Source: Brienomyrus brachyistius (lineage: Eukaryota > Chordata > Actinopteri > Osteoglossiformes > Mormyridae). From it: a DNA stretch of 64,000 bases. The stretch lies in NCBI RefSeq assembly GCF_023856365.1, contig NC_064541.1, positions 20,355,214 to 20,419,213 on the forward strand, in the 5' to 3' direction. This document shows, piece by piece, positions 41,701-47,409 of this stretch (position 1 is its first letter; each line of letters begins with the position of its first letter). The position numbers were made by a program, and so were the translations under genes. The notes below the pieces were generated by a model, which saw nothing but the letters and a program-made list of their open reading frames with translations, was not told the DNA's origin and did no database searches.

Positions 41701-44700
41701 GAGCGAGAGTTCAGTGGGATCCTCTTCTCGCTCTGCTTCTTCCATGCCTGTGTCACTGAGAGACGAAAATTTGGCCCCCTGGGGTGGAATCATGCTTACC
41801 CTTTCAGCACAGGAGATCTCACCATCTCTGCAAACGTGCTCTGCAACTGCCTGGAAGTCAACTCTAAGGTGCGGTGTGCACGCGTTCATGTGGTGGCGAT
41901 GGCATGCCATCATACTGAAATTATCGCACAGACATTAATGAAAAATTCACACTCTTCCTTTCCATGACAAACAGGCAAATTTAGTTCTTAATCATGACAA
42001 ATTTTTCCAAAAAATAACAAAAATTAAAATACAAGAGTGGCGTCATCACATTTTCAGATTCGTCATGCAAGATTGTGGTGTCTATTTATCCAATCTAATA
42101 TAATTCCGAGCATATCAAATTATTTTGCCATAGCATTTTTTCCCCAAAAATAAATGCCCTTCATTTTATTAACTAAACATCAACCTGTACGATCATATAC
42201 GCAGAATTCATTAGGTAGGCAATGAAGCATTGCGCAAAATATAATTGCCTACAGCCCATGTGACAGTGCACGGCACAGCGTAAGTGATCACTGCAATTAG
42301 TAGTGCTGATGGAAGCAATTTGTAGAACAATACAGGTACAAATGGTTGTAAACTTGTAGGATTTGTCATTTCTGGGGTGTGTATTTCACTGCTTTATGGC
42401 CACAGATCGGTTAGCCTTAGATTGGAGGCTCTCTTTGATCTTTGACCATCAACTTACAATGAGGCAAGTAGGCGGATTCATTTTTTCACAGGTAAAATTT
42501 CTTATCCGAAAAGCCTGACATGTTTCCTATATTTATGTAGCTGCTTGTTGTTTGTAATGAGGGTGTGATTTTAGCTTGAGATTATAATTTATTTTTAAAC
42601 TCATCAAGATTATAGGGATGTATAGAAAACTCGTGGTTGCAGCCAAGCCAGGGTCCACTCAGTCAAACAGATACACCTGAAATATAATCTGATGAAATAT
42701 CAATGCAGATTTTACAGGCTTCCACATCTATGCAGTGTAAGATGGCCCGGGTGCCTGAGTCTTCTCAAGGAGGCATAGCAGGTGGACGTCTGTACTGACT
42801 GCGGCTGGCCTGCCTGCTCACCCATAGGTGCCCTGGGAAGACCTTCACTACCTCTTTGGGGAGATCATGTATGGAGGACACATCACTGACGACTGGGACA
42901 GAAGACTGTGTCACACCTACCTGCAAGAGTACATGCAGCCCAGCATGGTAACTATATACCCAACCAGCTGGTACCAAATACTTTATCTGTTTTGCTTATA
43001 TTAAGCATTTTATTTGTCCATCGGCATTTCGGAGCCGTGCCAAACTCTTTGGCATGTTTAATGGCAAAATTTTACTGTACTTCTATGGCCAATGAACTGT
43101 GTCGTATGTTCATAGTCAACGATTCTGAAAGGTAACTGCTGCCACCTAGTGGCCAGACCATGGATTGACATGGAGAATTAACAGTAAAGATTTCGACGTA
43201 TTGTAGGGCCCAGCTCTGTGCACGAGTTTATGTTACCGCATGCTTTAGTTATGTCATGGTCACTTTAATTTACGCTCAGTTCAAGAACGTAAGATTCAGA
43301 TGGGTTGGTAATACCAACATGGTACCAGTTAAAGCATTTAAGTGCAATAGTTACATGTAGTCGAAAGTGTGCTGGTTCGATTTCCTGACCAGCAAAATAC
43401 CACTGAGGTACCCTGAGCAAGGTAGCGCCCCCAAGCACTGCTCCCCTGGTGCTGAATTAGCTGCCCCCTGCTGTGTCACGATGACACATAAGGGTTAAAT
43501 GCAGAGGACACATTTTGTCGTCGGGTGCTGTGGTCTGTCAACAATGACAGCTAGTCACTTTCAAACGTTTCTTATGATAGTCTGCCATTGTGGAGTCGGC
43601 TTCAGATTGCCAGAAATAAGCATAAATACAAGTCTTCATTTCCCCCCCAGTTTGAAGGGGAGCTGTCTCTCTGCCCTGGGTTTTTGGCCCCTCCCAACCT
43701 GGACTACAGTGATTACCACAACTACGTGGACAAGCACCTCCCTGCAGAAAATCCCACCCTGTATAGCTTACACTGGAATGCTGAGACCGAGTTCCTGACC
43801 AGCACATCCAACGCCCTCTTCAGGACACTGAAGGAACTACAGCCCGGAGACCGTGCCCTAGGTGACACTGCAGGACAGAGTGAAGACGACAAGGTTGGGA
43901 GCTTCGTAGGCAAATACCCGCAATTTGCCACATTACTCTAGGTTCAAGCTTTTGAGGTTCTACTTTACAATAAGGTTGAAAAATGGTAGTAACTAATTAA
44001 GAAGAAAACTGTGGTATAACATGTTTATAATTGTCTATTAATGATTTACAAAGTGTTACAACCTAATGAATAACCTGCTTATGAGCCATTCATTATCCTT
44101 TTATAAGGGTAGCCTTATTGTAAAGTGGCACCGCTTTCGAATCGTCCACTGCATGGTCTCATTAATTTTATTCAAATTCAAGTGGGCAGTTTCCATTCGT
44201 CCCGTTCTACACCTGCTAATCGAATGCAAGACGCCAGGCCATCACAAGCATGGAATCACAAATGCAAAAGCACGCTGAGAAGCAGGGAAGACACATTCCT
44301 GAAGATTCAGATACAACACTGCCCAATAGGAATAGTTATAGTAACGATAATGACAACCATGCAAGCTGTGAACTTGTAAACGTCAGTGTGAGGAATGGTC
44401 AACCAACGAGCTATACTCCCTAAACAATTATCCTGCTGATATAAAAGTTGCAGTATCAGATACTGTAGGCTACTAATTTTGTCTTCTGTCCAGGTGAAAA
44501 GTATCCTGGATGATATTTTGGAGAAGCTCCCAGAGGAATTCAACATGTTAGAAATAATGGCAAAATCTACAGAAGAGAGTCCCTATGTCTCAGTGTGTCT
44601 CCAGGAATGCGAACAAATGAATCTGTTGATTGGTGAAATATCCAGATCTTTGAGGGAGCTAGACATGGGACTGAAAGTGAGTTGAAAAGCCATAGTTTCT

Positions 44701-45909
44701 GTCTCCCGTTTGGCAATTTGCTGAAATCTTTAGTTTCGGGCACTGATTGCTTTTCCTTAAGTGCACATTAAAGTGGATATAAGATGAAATGTCTTCAAAT
44801 GTCAGGAAATGTCTTCAGTTATCCATATGTGCCCCTTCCCAGGGACAGCTGACTGTCTCACCAAAAATGGAGGCCCTACAGTTGCCATTATGCTGCAATA
44901 ATGTCCCAGAATCCTGGACCAAACTGGCCTACCCCTCCACATCGACTCTCGCCCAATGGTAAATCACTCACGGCAGTTTCCCACAACACGGACACGCATC
45001 AGTTAAAATATCCACTTTGATTGTAAAAACTTGACAGAATTTTCCCCAAAACAGACAAACACAATCTATCATCCACCAGGTTCAAGGATCTCTTGTCCCG
45101 ATGTCAAGAGCTGGACATCTGGACGCAGGACCTGACTCTCCCTCCAGTCGTGTGGCTTTCAGGGTTCTTCAACCCTCAGTCCTTCCTTACAGGTCAGCCC
45201 CACTTTGTCACGTCTTTGCGACGTCCTCTCACACAACAGTGTTTCTGATTTGGCGTTCCTGATGATTTGGGGCCGCATTTTGAATGCGATGCCGTGACCT
45301 GCACGTCCTGCCACTCACCTCACTTTCTCTGCAGCCGTAATGCAGAGCATCGCCCGCAAGAATGCATGGCCTCTGGAAACAGTGCGTCTAACCGTGGACG
45401 TGACAAAGAAATTTAAGGACGACTATGGACACCCTCCACGAGAAGGTGCTTACATACATGGCCTTTACATGGAAGGTAAGAGGAGCATATGAAATCATCA
45501 TACTGAAGGCCACGTCTTTCACCATATAAGTAGTTCAGTAATTATCAGACTGTACTGCAGACATTCACCACTTAAACTCACCCTTTAACTCACAGAGCAT
45601 TAGACACACCTAGAGCCTGCTTCCATGACAGTTTTGAGAATGGTGGCTGTGGTCTCTGCAGGTGCACGGTGGGATATGCAGAACGCCATGGTAACAGACG
45701 CCCTTCCCAAGGAGCTGGCCCCCCAGATGCCGGTCCTGTACCTCCGGGCTGCCCTGTGCGATCAGCCAGACTCAGGCAACACCTATGAGTGCCCCCTGTA
45801 TAAGACCAAGCTCCGTGGGCCAACCTACGTCTGGACCTTCCCCCTCAGGACCAGAGACCCGTCCTCAAAGTGGATCCTGGCCGGTGCAGCATTATTGCTG
45901 TCCGTGTGA
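1..45909 (+). CDS. dnah11: Axonemal dynein heavy chain 11, 5'-partial, 68 exons
   Basis: Outer-arm dynein heavy chain, the ATP-driven motor subunit of motile cilia that pulls on the neighbouring doublet microtubule. The sequence shows 68 exons joined by GT-AG introns with consistent codon phase, giving 3,570 residues plus a TGA stop at 45907-45909. Members of the family are about 4,500 residues, so roughly 950 residues lie upstream of base 1. Walker A motifs are present at AAA1 (GPAGTGKT), AAA2 (GNAGTGKS), AAA3 (GNAGVGKT) and AAA4 (GVGGSGKQS). The paralogue call (DNAH11 rather than DNAH9 or DNAH17) rests on C-terminal similarity as I remember the family and on the neighbouring cdca7l-like relic and rapgef5, which flank DNAH11 in human. 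No frameshift or internal stop was found, so I infer a functional gene. Exon coordinates are given in the ten block entries that follow. Confidence 0.93.
1118..1172. repeat. Fragment of a dispersed fish repeat
   Basis: The stretch reads CAACCCAGGAGGATAAGCGG then a short (ATGG)n. It matches, from memory, the 3' end of a repeat very common in fish introns. A longer 5' part of what looks like the same family is at 7298-7613. It lies in the intron between dnah11 exons 3 and 4. The family name is not certain. Confidence 0.4.
2606..9455 (+). CDS. dnah11: dnah11 exons 7-18: linker domain (DHC_N2)
   Basis: Exons: 2606-2764, 2994-3077, 3181-3339, 3669-3791, 3962-4084, 4986-5210, 6623-6714, 6822-6948, 7079-7231, 7711-7944, 8291-8422, 9295-9455; window residues 346-935. 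The linker is the mechanical element that swings across the AAA ring during the power stroke. Family-typical stretches are [13 protein letters not shown] at its start, [21 protein letters not shown] in exon 12, [19 protein letters not shown] in exon 14 and [21 protein letters not shown] in exon 18. The donor of exon 10 is GTCTTG, weak at position +3, but the frame continues exactly into exon 11. The intron 5211-6622 carries a Tc1 transposon. Confidence 0.92.
5305..6478. mobile_element. Young Tc1/mariner element, internally deleted, with ~285-base inverted repeats
   Basis: A 1.17 kb element in the intron between dnah11 exons 12 and 13. It is bounded by TA dinucleotides (5305-5306 and 6477-6478), the Tc1 target site. 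The termini start CACTGAACAAAAATATAAAC on the left and TACTGAACAAAAAATATAAA when the right end is reversed. The inverted repeats run about 5307-5591 and 6190-6476 and differ at only a few bases, which implies recent insertion. Between them lies a shortened transposase reading frame. Full-length Tc1 elements with a ~340-residue transposase are about 1.3-1.7 kb, so this copy has lost the central part and cannot move on its own. Confidence 0.93.
5605..6156 (+). pseudogene. Deleted Tc1 transposase, 183 residues, open frame
   Basis: The frame opens at ATG 5605 and stays open to the stop at 6154-6156. Residues 1-60 form the paired-like DNA-binding region (helix-turn-helix [20 protein letters not shown] followed by the basic RPHNRRPRV). 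Residues 85-120 hold the second half of the DD34E catalytic triad: D85 in DNARPH and E120 in PVEHVWD with 34 residues between them. The fold normally has about 150 further residues, including the first catalytic aspartate, between these parts. They are missing, and the frame jumps from DRLRPATQ straight to TDNARPH. The deletion kept the frame. The product could bind the inverted repeats but should not cut DNA. Confidence 0.88.
7298..7613 (+). repeat. Dispersed fish repeat, intron between exons 15 and 16
   Basis: Contains the recognisable stretches GTCGTCGTGGGGTTTCCTCC, GGGTACTCCAGTTTCTCCCC and CATCCTGGGTTGTTCCCT, with a short (TG)n in the middle. This combination recurs widely in fish genomes. 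It has no open reading frame of note, and I cannot assign it to a named SINE or LINE family with certainty. Confidence 0.5.
8631..9131. mobile_element. Non-autonomous Tc1-type element, copy 1
   Basis: Starts TACAGTACTGTGCAAAATTC and ends with the imperfect inverse ACCTTCACACGGTTCTGTA, flanked by TA. No transposase frame remains. Its interior matches, in reverse orientation, the element at 52513-53006. Shared inverse stretches include the GGGGTGACATTAGGAGAG / CTCTCCTAGAATCACCCC pair and the GATATCTTGTTGGATGGA / TCCATCTAACCGTCCAAAAA region. Divergence is clear, so it is older than the element at 5305. It occupies most of the 872-base intron between exons 17 and 18. Confidence 0.65.
9132..9187. 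repeat. (ATTC)n microsatellite
   Basis: About twelve units of the tetranucleotide ATTC with a GTTC variant near the end. It sits directly against the right end of the Tc1-type copy at 8631-9131. Confidence 0.9.
9944..13425 (+). CDS. dnah11: dnah11 exons 19-24: AAA1 motor module
   Basis: Exons: 9944-10100, 10384-10529, 11505-11621, 11697-11835, 13017-13109, 13231-13425; window residues 936-1218. AAA1 is the main ATP-hydrolysing site of dynein. Exon 19 carries Walker [16 protein letters not shown]. Exon 20 carries Walker [10 protein letters not shown]. Exon 21 carries the sensor I segment [18 protein letters not shown], exon 22 [10 protein letters not shown] and exon 23 the diagnostic [14 protein letters not shown]. 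All catalytic residues that I can check look intact, so the motor should hydrolyse ATP. Exon 24 forms the link into AAA2. The introns of this block hold a small inverted-repeat element (11077-11379) and a 1.18 kb intron with nothing recognisable. Confidence 0.94.
11077..11379. mobile_element. Small inverted-repeat element (MITE), intron 20-21
   Basis: Left end reads AGACGCTCCTCTACTTATGA; the right end is its inverse, GTAAGTAGAGGAGCGTCT. Both ends also carry TTACGAAC repeats inside the inverted repeat (for example 11100-11108 and 11341-11348). The total length is about 300 bases with no reading frame. The flanks are TATAC on the left and ATAC on the right, so the target site is A/T rich but I cannot fix its length. 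The family is not assigned. Confidence 0.7.
11836..13016 (+). other. dnah11 intron 22-23, nothing recognised
   Basis: A/T-rich intron of 1.18 kb. It contains a G run at 12257-12265. I see no exon, transposon end or tandem repeat that I can support. Confidence 0.6.
14321..15137. repeat. Polypurine minisatellite, ~47-48 base unit, ~17 copies
   Basis: Every unit begins AGTATGATAGGAGAGAAAAA and continues with a G/A-only stretch ending in AAGAAGAAAG. Units differ by A-run length, by AGAAA versus ACAAA, and by occasional loss of a few bases. The plus strand is almost entirely purine apart from the TATGAT core and the AC variants. It lies in the 1.94 kb intron before the AAA2 P-loop exon. The long reading frames across it (up to 262 residues of S, F, L and P on the minus strand) come only from the repeat. 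Confidence 0.95.
15370..19014 (+). CDS. dnah11: dnah11 exons 25-31: AAA2 module
   Basis: Exons: 15370-15447, 15922-16054, 16300-16427, 16699-16847, 17691-17841, 18154-18285, 18841-19014; window residues 1219-1533. AAA2 binds nucleotide as a structural site in dyneins. Exon 25, only 26 codons, carries Walker A ([11 protein letters not shown]). It lies between a polypurine minisatellite upstream and a (TG)n tract that starts right after its donor. Exon 27 carries the Walker B segment [18 protein letters not shown], and exon 28 the sensor [18 protein letters not shown] followed by [10 protein letters not shown]. Exon 31 reads [15 protein letters not shown]. The intron between exons 30 and 31 has U12-like splice signals and is annotated separately. 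Confidence 0.93.
15449..15858. repeat. Long (TG)n-based tract, ~410 bases
   Basis: An almost pure TG tract interrupted by regular TC, TA, GG and GC variants. Longer segments recur, for example TGTGTGGGTGTCTGTGTGTG appears twice. It begins within two or three bases of the donor of dnah11 exon 25 and ends about 60 bases before exon 26, so it fills nearly the whole intron. The 193-residue cysteine/valine frames in it are not genes. Confidence 0.95.
17060..17105. repeat. 11-base tandem repeat, four copies
   Basis: Four perfect copies of GACTGCAAAAT in the intron between dnah11 exons 28 and 29. The rest of this 843-base intron shows nothing I recognise. Confidence 0.9.
18286..18840 (+). other. 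Candidate U12-type (minor spliceosome) intron in dnah11
   Basis: The donor after exon 30 reads GTATCC, the first six bases of the U12 consensus. No other of the dnah11 donors in the window reads GTATCC. The acceptor side has TTCCTTAAAC at 18817-18826, one base from the U12 branch-site consensus TTCCTTAAC, about 17 bases before exon 31. There is no clear pyrimidine tract next to the AG (CATGGAGCAG). Bases +7 to +9 (CGG) depart from the U12 consensus TTT, so the call is not certain. The intron is phase 0 and also holds a 40-base tandem array. Confidence 0.45.
18457..18736. repeat. 40-base tandem array, seven copies
   Basis: The unit contains CCTCAGTTCTATGGGCAGTT followed by GTGTACTGTAGATCTATTAG. 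Copies start every 40 bases (for example TACTGTAGAT at 18481, 18521, 18561, 18601, 18641, 18681 and 18721). They differ only at a few positions (CTACTAG versus CTATTAG, TTCTATGG versus TCCAATGG). There are no unique spacers. It lies inside the candidate U12 intron of dnah11. Confidence 0.95.
19255..20811 (+). CDS. dnah11: dnah11 exons 32-36: AAA3 module
   Basis: Exons: 19255-19459, 19604-19769, 20010-20112, 20310-20549, 20650-20811; window residues 1534-1825. AAA3 is the regulatory ATP site that gates microtubule release. Exon 32 carries Walker A ([13 protein letters not shown]). Exon 33 carries Walker B with the typical IDDMNMP sequence ([18 protein letters not shown]). Exon 34 carries the sensor segment [19 protein letters not shown]. 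Exon 35 continues with [12 protein letters not shown] and ends at [14 protein letters not shown]. Splice phases join exactly, for example the tryptophan codon split TG/G between exons 33 and 34. Confidence 0.93.
20812..21955 (+). other. dnah11 intron 36-37, possible old transposon remnant
   Basis: The 1.14 kb intron has a CTACCGATACTGATACAGAT segment near 20990, a G/C-rich middle part (21170-21600) and an A run at 21669-21686. The style recalls eroded hAT elements of fish, but I see no matching ends or target duplication, so no element is called. No coding exon is present. Confidence 0.3.
21956..26721 (+). CDS. dnah11: dnah11 exons 37-41: AAA4 module
   Basis: Exons: 21956-22149, 22754-22916, 24518-24641, 25747-25889, 26560-26721; window residues 1826-2087. 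AAA4 is a regulatory nucleotide site at the base of the stalk. Exon 38 carries the AAA4 Walker [20 protein letters not shown]. Exon 39 reads [18 protein letters not shown], the Walker B region. Exon 40 reads [15 protein letters not shown]. Exon 41 reads [17 protein letters not shown] and [10 protein letters not shown], which are highly typical of axonemal dyneins. The 1.6 kb intron 22917-24517 holds a Tc1-type remnant and two (TG)n tracts. No exon is missing between exons 38 and 39, because the phase and the family pattern both continue. Confidence 0.92.
23308..23746. mobile_element. Tc1-type remnant between two (TG)n tracts
   Basis: TG tracts lie at 23310-23350 and 23706-23741. Between them, 23383-23420 reads TACAGCTCTAGGAAAACTTC then AGAGACCACTC, which resembles a well-known fish Tc1 terminal repeat. 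The stretch 23490-23600 (GGGAGGCAGGCTGCTTCCAG ... AACCAAAAACCAGCCAGG) resembles its interior. The opposite end is not recognisable and no transposase frame remains. It lies in the dnah11 intron between exons 38 and 39. Confidence 0.5.
24642..25746 (+). other. dnah11 intron 39-40, nothing recognised
   Basis: 1.1 kb of intron without a tandem repeat, transposon end or reading frame that I can support. Confidence 0.55.
26722..28120 (+). other. dnah11 intron 41-42, nothing recognised
   Basis: 1.4 kb of intron. Exon 41 ends MDGIE and exon 42 begins [11 protein letters not shown], which continues the family pattern, so no exon is hidden here. I see no repeat or transposon end. Confidence 0.55.
28121..33599 (+). 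CDS. dnah11: dnah11 exons 42-49: stalk coiled coil and microtubule-binding tip
   Basis: Exons: 28121-28354, 28593-28739, 28955-29068, 29172-29315, 29564-29746, 30434-30535, 30763-30897, 33426-33599; window residues 2088-2498. Exons 42-44 form the outgoing helix of the antiparallel stalk ([37 protein letters not shown]). Exons 45-46 encode the microtubule-binding domain, with [28 protein letters not shown] and [22 protein letters not shown]. Exons 47-49 return down the stalk ([39 protein letters not shown]). Exon 45 sits between introns of only 103 and 248 bases. The 2.5 kb intron before exon 49 is the largest in the block and holds no recognisable element. Confidence 0.93.
29799..30151. mobile_element. 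Hairpin-forming inverted-repeat element, copy 1
   Basis: Ends read CTTTACATTATCTACACC and, reversed, CCTTACATTAATCGCACC. The left half carries repeated TAATGCATTCATAGAACATT and CAGTGCACCTTCATAATGCA units. The right half carries the inverse (GAATGCATTATGAA, TGAATGTTCTGTGAAT), so the whole could fold into a long imperfect hairpin. A second copy with the same architecture is at 62391-62713 in rapgef5. No reading frame. It lies in the dnah11 intron between exons 46 and 47. Confidence 0.7.
30898..33425 (+). other. Largest intron of dnah11 in the window (48-49), G-run only
   Basis: 2.5 kb. A G-rich run at 31196-31216, interrupted by one T, could form a G-quadruplex. The remainder is A/T rich with no recognisable repeat family, transposon end or exon. 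Confidence 0.55.
33965..36497 (+). CDS. dnah11: dnah11 exons 50-53: AAA5 module
   Basis: Exons: 33965-34200, 34566-34688, 35949-36153, 36333-36497; window residues 2499-2741. AAA5 is a structural, non-catalytic AAA module in dyneins and contacts the buttress of the stalk. Exon 50 reads [20 protein letters not shown], a signature of this region. Exon 51 reads [20 protein letters not shown] followed by TIKKGR. Exon 52 reads [20 protein letters not shown]. Exon 53 reads [20 protein letters not shown]. The start of exon 53 at 36333 (TGG after acceptor ACACAG) gives [14 protein letters not shown] and is the only acceptor there that keeps the frame, but its first few residues are the least family-like part of the block. 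Confidence 0.92.
34689..35948 (+). other. dnah11 intron 51-52, nothing recognised
   Basis: 1.26 kb of intron. The AGG codon split over the intron (AG at 34687-34688, G at 35949) confirms that exons 51 and 52 join directly. No repeat or transposon end seen. Confidence 0.55.
36828..42947 (+). CDS. dnah11: dnah11 exons 54-62: AAA6 module
   Basis: Exons: 36828-36968, 38608-38778, 39329-39451, 39544-39737, 39903-40051, 41000-41127, 41303-41530, 41677-41868, 42828-42947; window residues 2742-3223. AAA6 closes the motor ring. Recognisable segments are [19 protein letters not shown] in exon 54, [19 protein letters not shown] in exon 57, [18 protein letters not shown] in exon 58, [20 protein letters not shown] across exons 59-60, [20 protein letters not shown] in exon 60 and [19 protein letters not shown] in exon 62. 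The intron between exons 58 and 59 carries a hAT element with an internal 40-base array. The intron between exons 54 and 55 carries an eroded Tc1-type copy. Confidence 0.93.
37105..38110 (+). mobile_element. Eroded Tc1/mariner copy, intron 54-55
   Basis: The left part reads ACTGTGACTGGACAAAGTAA then CGGAAACACC, like a fish Tc1 end. Around 38060-38090 the text CATCACTGAACGGTTATGGG followed by AAGTGCTG translates to a decayed transposase ending of the type ERLWEVL, and 37860-38000 also looks transposase-derived. All frames are broken by stops. A second short match to the left end (ACTGTGACTGGAGTGCC) lies at 38541, just before exon 55. No right inverted repeat was found. Confidence 0.5.
40208..40892. 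mobile_element. Non-autonomous hAT element with perfect 8-base target duplication
   Basis: The ends are CAGGGGTCACCAACCTTTGT and, reversed, CAGGGGTCACTAACATGG. The flanks are the identical 8-mers CTCTAAAT at 40200-40207 and 40893-40900, the target-site length of hAT transposons. The left 250 bases are unique A/T-rich sequence. The right 400 bases are taken up by a 40-base tandem array. No transposase frame is present. It lies in the intron between dnah11 exons 58 and 59. Confidence 0.92.
40463..40868. repeat. 40-base minisatellite inside the hAT element, ~10 copies
   Basis: The unit contains GGTGACTCATGTGGTCCTTG followed by GGGGCATCCTGGTGCCCGCG. GGTGACTCAT recurs every 40 bases (40511, 40551, 40591 and so on). 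Variants are CTTTG for CCTTG, GGGCC for GGTCC and GAGGG for GGGGG. The last copy runs straight into the right end of the element, which suggests that the array grew from internal hAT sequence. Confidence 0.93.
41869..42827 (+). other. dnah11 intron 61-62, nothing recognised
   Basis: 959 bases of A/T-rich intron without a repeat, transposon end or reading frame that I can support. Confidence 0.55.
43355..43562 (+). mobile_element. tRNA-derived SINE, 5'-truncated, plus orientation
   Basis: A B-box-like GGTTCGATTTC lies at 43374-43384. It is followed by GACCAGCAAAATACCACTGA and by GGTTAAATGCAGAGGACACA near 43493, both hallmark stretches of an abundant fish SINE. The A box region is not clear, so the 5' end is probably lost. 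A second copy of the family is on the minus strand at 53046-53243. Located in the dnah11 intron between exons 62 and 63. Confidence 0.65.
43651..45909 (+). CDS. dnah11: dnah11 exons 63-68: C-terminal domain and stop
   Basis: Exons: 43651-43893, 44494-44676, 44843-44958, 45080-45192, 45335-45475, 45662-45909; window residues 3224-3570. The C-terminal domain packs on the AAA ring and tunes processivity. Typical stretches are [59 protein letters not shown] and the end [15 protein letters not shown] ... [13 protein letters not shown]. Dynein heavy chains end with a KWVLAGVALLL-type sequence, so the TGA at 45907-45909 is the natural stop. The introns in this last part are short (121 to 186 bases over the last four). 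Confidence 0.94.
43962..44126. mobile_element. 165-base MITE with 16-base inverted ends
   Basis: The left end ACTTTACAATAAGGTT and the right end AGCCTTATTGTAAAGT are inverse with one mismatch. The interior is A/T rich with partial self-complementarity (GTAGTAACTAATTAAG, ACCTAATGAATAACC). No reading frame. It lies in the dnah11 intron between exons 63 and 64. Confidence 0.7.
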
Positions 45910-46887
45910 GATCTCCACACCCCAAATTAGGATAGCTCTGCTCAGACTGCAGCTGCTTTCCCCCGATGACGCGCGTGTCGTGCTTATCTCCCAGCCCAGC
46001 CGTTCACTTTAACCTGGCAGCGCTGCAGAAATGCTGACATTTCTGGGCAGATGTGCACATGGGCTGGAGACGCAGAAAAACAGTCCATGGTGTGTAATCA
46101 CTGTGAGAGTCCACAGTCTCCAGATTAGCAATCTAGAGTTTAGAGTTTACAATTTAGAGTTTCCATGGCAGGAACCCATAAAACATGTTTAAATAAATAG
46201 GTAAATTCAGTGCCTGAGTTAAGTTAGTTTTACAGCAGGCACAAGCACCTATTCAAAATAGTAGCATTCCATGATGGAAAAGACTTTGAACACGATTTCT
46301 ACAGAAGAACATTTATTTTAAATGGAACGAAACTATCCTCTTTTTTCAAACAGTCCTCAAGTAATTACAGTAAGAGTGAACAACACTAACTGACTAAAAA
46401 TTTCACTTTACACGGGGATGCAAGCAACGATAAACCTGCAGGCCTAAAGGAGCTTGGAGCACAAACGAAAATTATAACATAAAATATAAATATGCAGGCA
46501 TAGTAAAATACAAGCAGAAAGAATGAAGACACAGTCGATGTAGATTTAACATTCTTTCTGAAGGCTGGGAAGAGAAGGGGAGAGACCATCATGTCACAAG
46601 CACTGTGATACTCTGTTACTTTATTAATAAAGTAATTATTAAAGGTAATTTAGTAAATTGGGGAGGTCATGTATGGAGTAAATTTAGTAATTATTAAAGG
46701 ATTACATTAAGGAACACTCATTATCAATTTAATGCATTTAAAAGTGTACAATGTACAAGAATATATATTCATTAAAACCACGGATTTTAAACTACAAGTG
46801 TAGTATTGTTGTAATGAGTAATTAAAGTAGCACGATTCGGTAGTGATTCTGAATTGCTACTCTGGTACCTTCTGACAGTCTGCTCAC
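45910..46887. other. dnah11 3' UTR and A/T-rich intergenic stretch
   Basis: The first 300 bases are probable dnah11 3' UTR (poly(A) signal at 46192). The remainder is A/T rich, with a self-complementary segment around 46615-46640 (TTTATTAATAAAGTAATTAT). On the minus strand this is where the zinc-finger exons of a cdca7l gene would be expected after the relic at 46888-47409. I see no cysteine-rich coding segment here. Confidence 0.5.
46192..46197 (+). terminator. Candidate dnah11 poly(A) signal
   Basis: Canonical AATAAA hexamer 283 bases after the dnah11 stop. It is the first such hexamer that I see downstream on this strand, which would give a 3' UTR of about 300 bases. It also lies before the minus-strand cdca7l-like relic, so the transcripts need not overlap. 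Inference from position and hexamer only. Confidence 0.5.
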
Positions 46888-47409
46888 TTGTCCAAGTAGT
46901 CCTTCGCAGGGGTGTGGCCTTGGAACTTGGCCAAGTGGATGAGAATGCCAGTTATTCTCCAAAGGCTTCTCCCGGACATGTCGTCTTCGTTTCACCGGGA
47001 GCCTGAAGGCTATGCGCATGCCAGTCCTCTTTACACGGGTGAAGGAGTCTTCACCATGATCCCTATCTTCCTGAAATGTACTAGCTCCTCTGGCTGGCAA
47101 GGAACCGTAACATTACCCAGGGTTAAGGTTGAACCAAACAGTTCCTTCTTTATGCAAAGATTGAGAAGAACACAACAATTAAGTAGTGAGACCTACAGCA
47201 GCAAATTAGTTCTAATAAAAACAAATAAGCATTGGCTATGAAACTGACCATGGTATTGTCACCTGCCTTAATGTTATCTTCGGCGAAGTCTTTAAATTCT
47301 TCATCCTCACAGTCAGAATCTTCAGTGAAAATGTGAACTAGTTCCTCAGTGAGGTCTTGAGACTGGAAGCACATGCCCTGTAGAACAGTACAGCCTGACT
47401 TGTCCATTT
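46888..47409 (-). pseudogene. cdca7l: cdca7l-like relic: two in-frame N-terminal exons, zinc-finger part missing
   Basis: On the minus strand, exon a (47409-47263) has a GTTACAG acceptor just before an ATG at 47407. It encodes LTEELVHIFTEDSDCEDEEF and ends in a GTGACA donor. Exon b (47087-46888, acceptor CCAGAG) joins in phase and encodes TGMRIAFRLPVKRRRHVREK, ending in a GTGAGC donor. Both segments match the acidic TEEL-x2-IF-x-ED and basic G-R-A-F-P segments near the CDCA7L N-terminus as I remember the family. Human CDCA7L is a zinc-finger nuclear factor, partner of MYC and HELLS-type chromatin remodelling, and lies between DNAH11 and RAPGEF5. Here I find neither a first exon nor the CxxC-rich C-terminus, so I infer a decayed or truncated copy. 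The 115 codons are still open. Confidence 0.55.
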
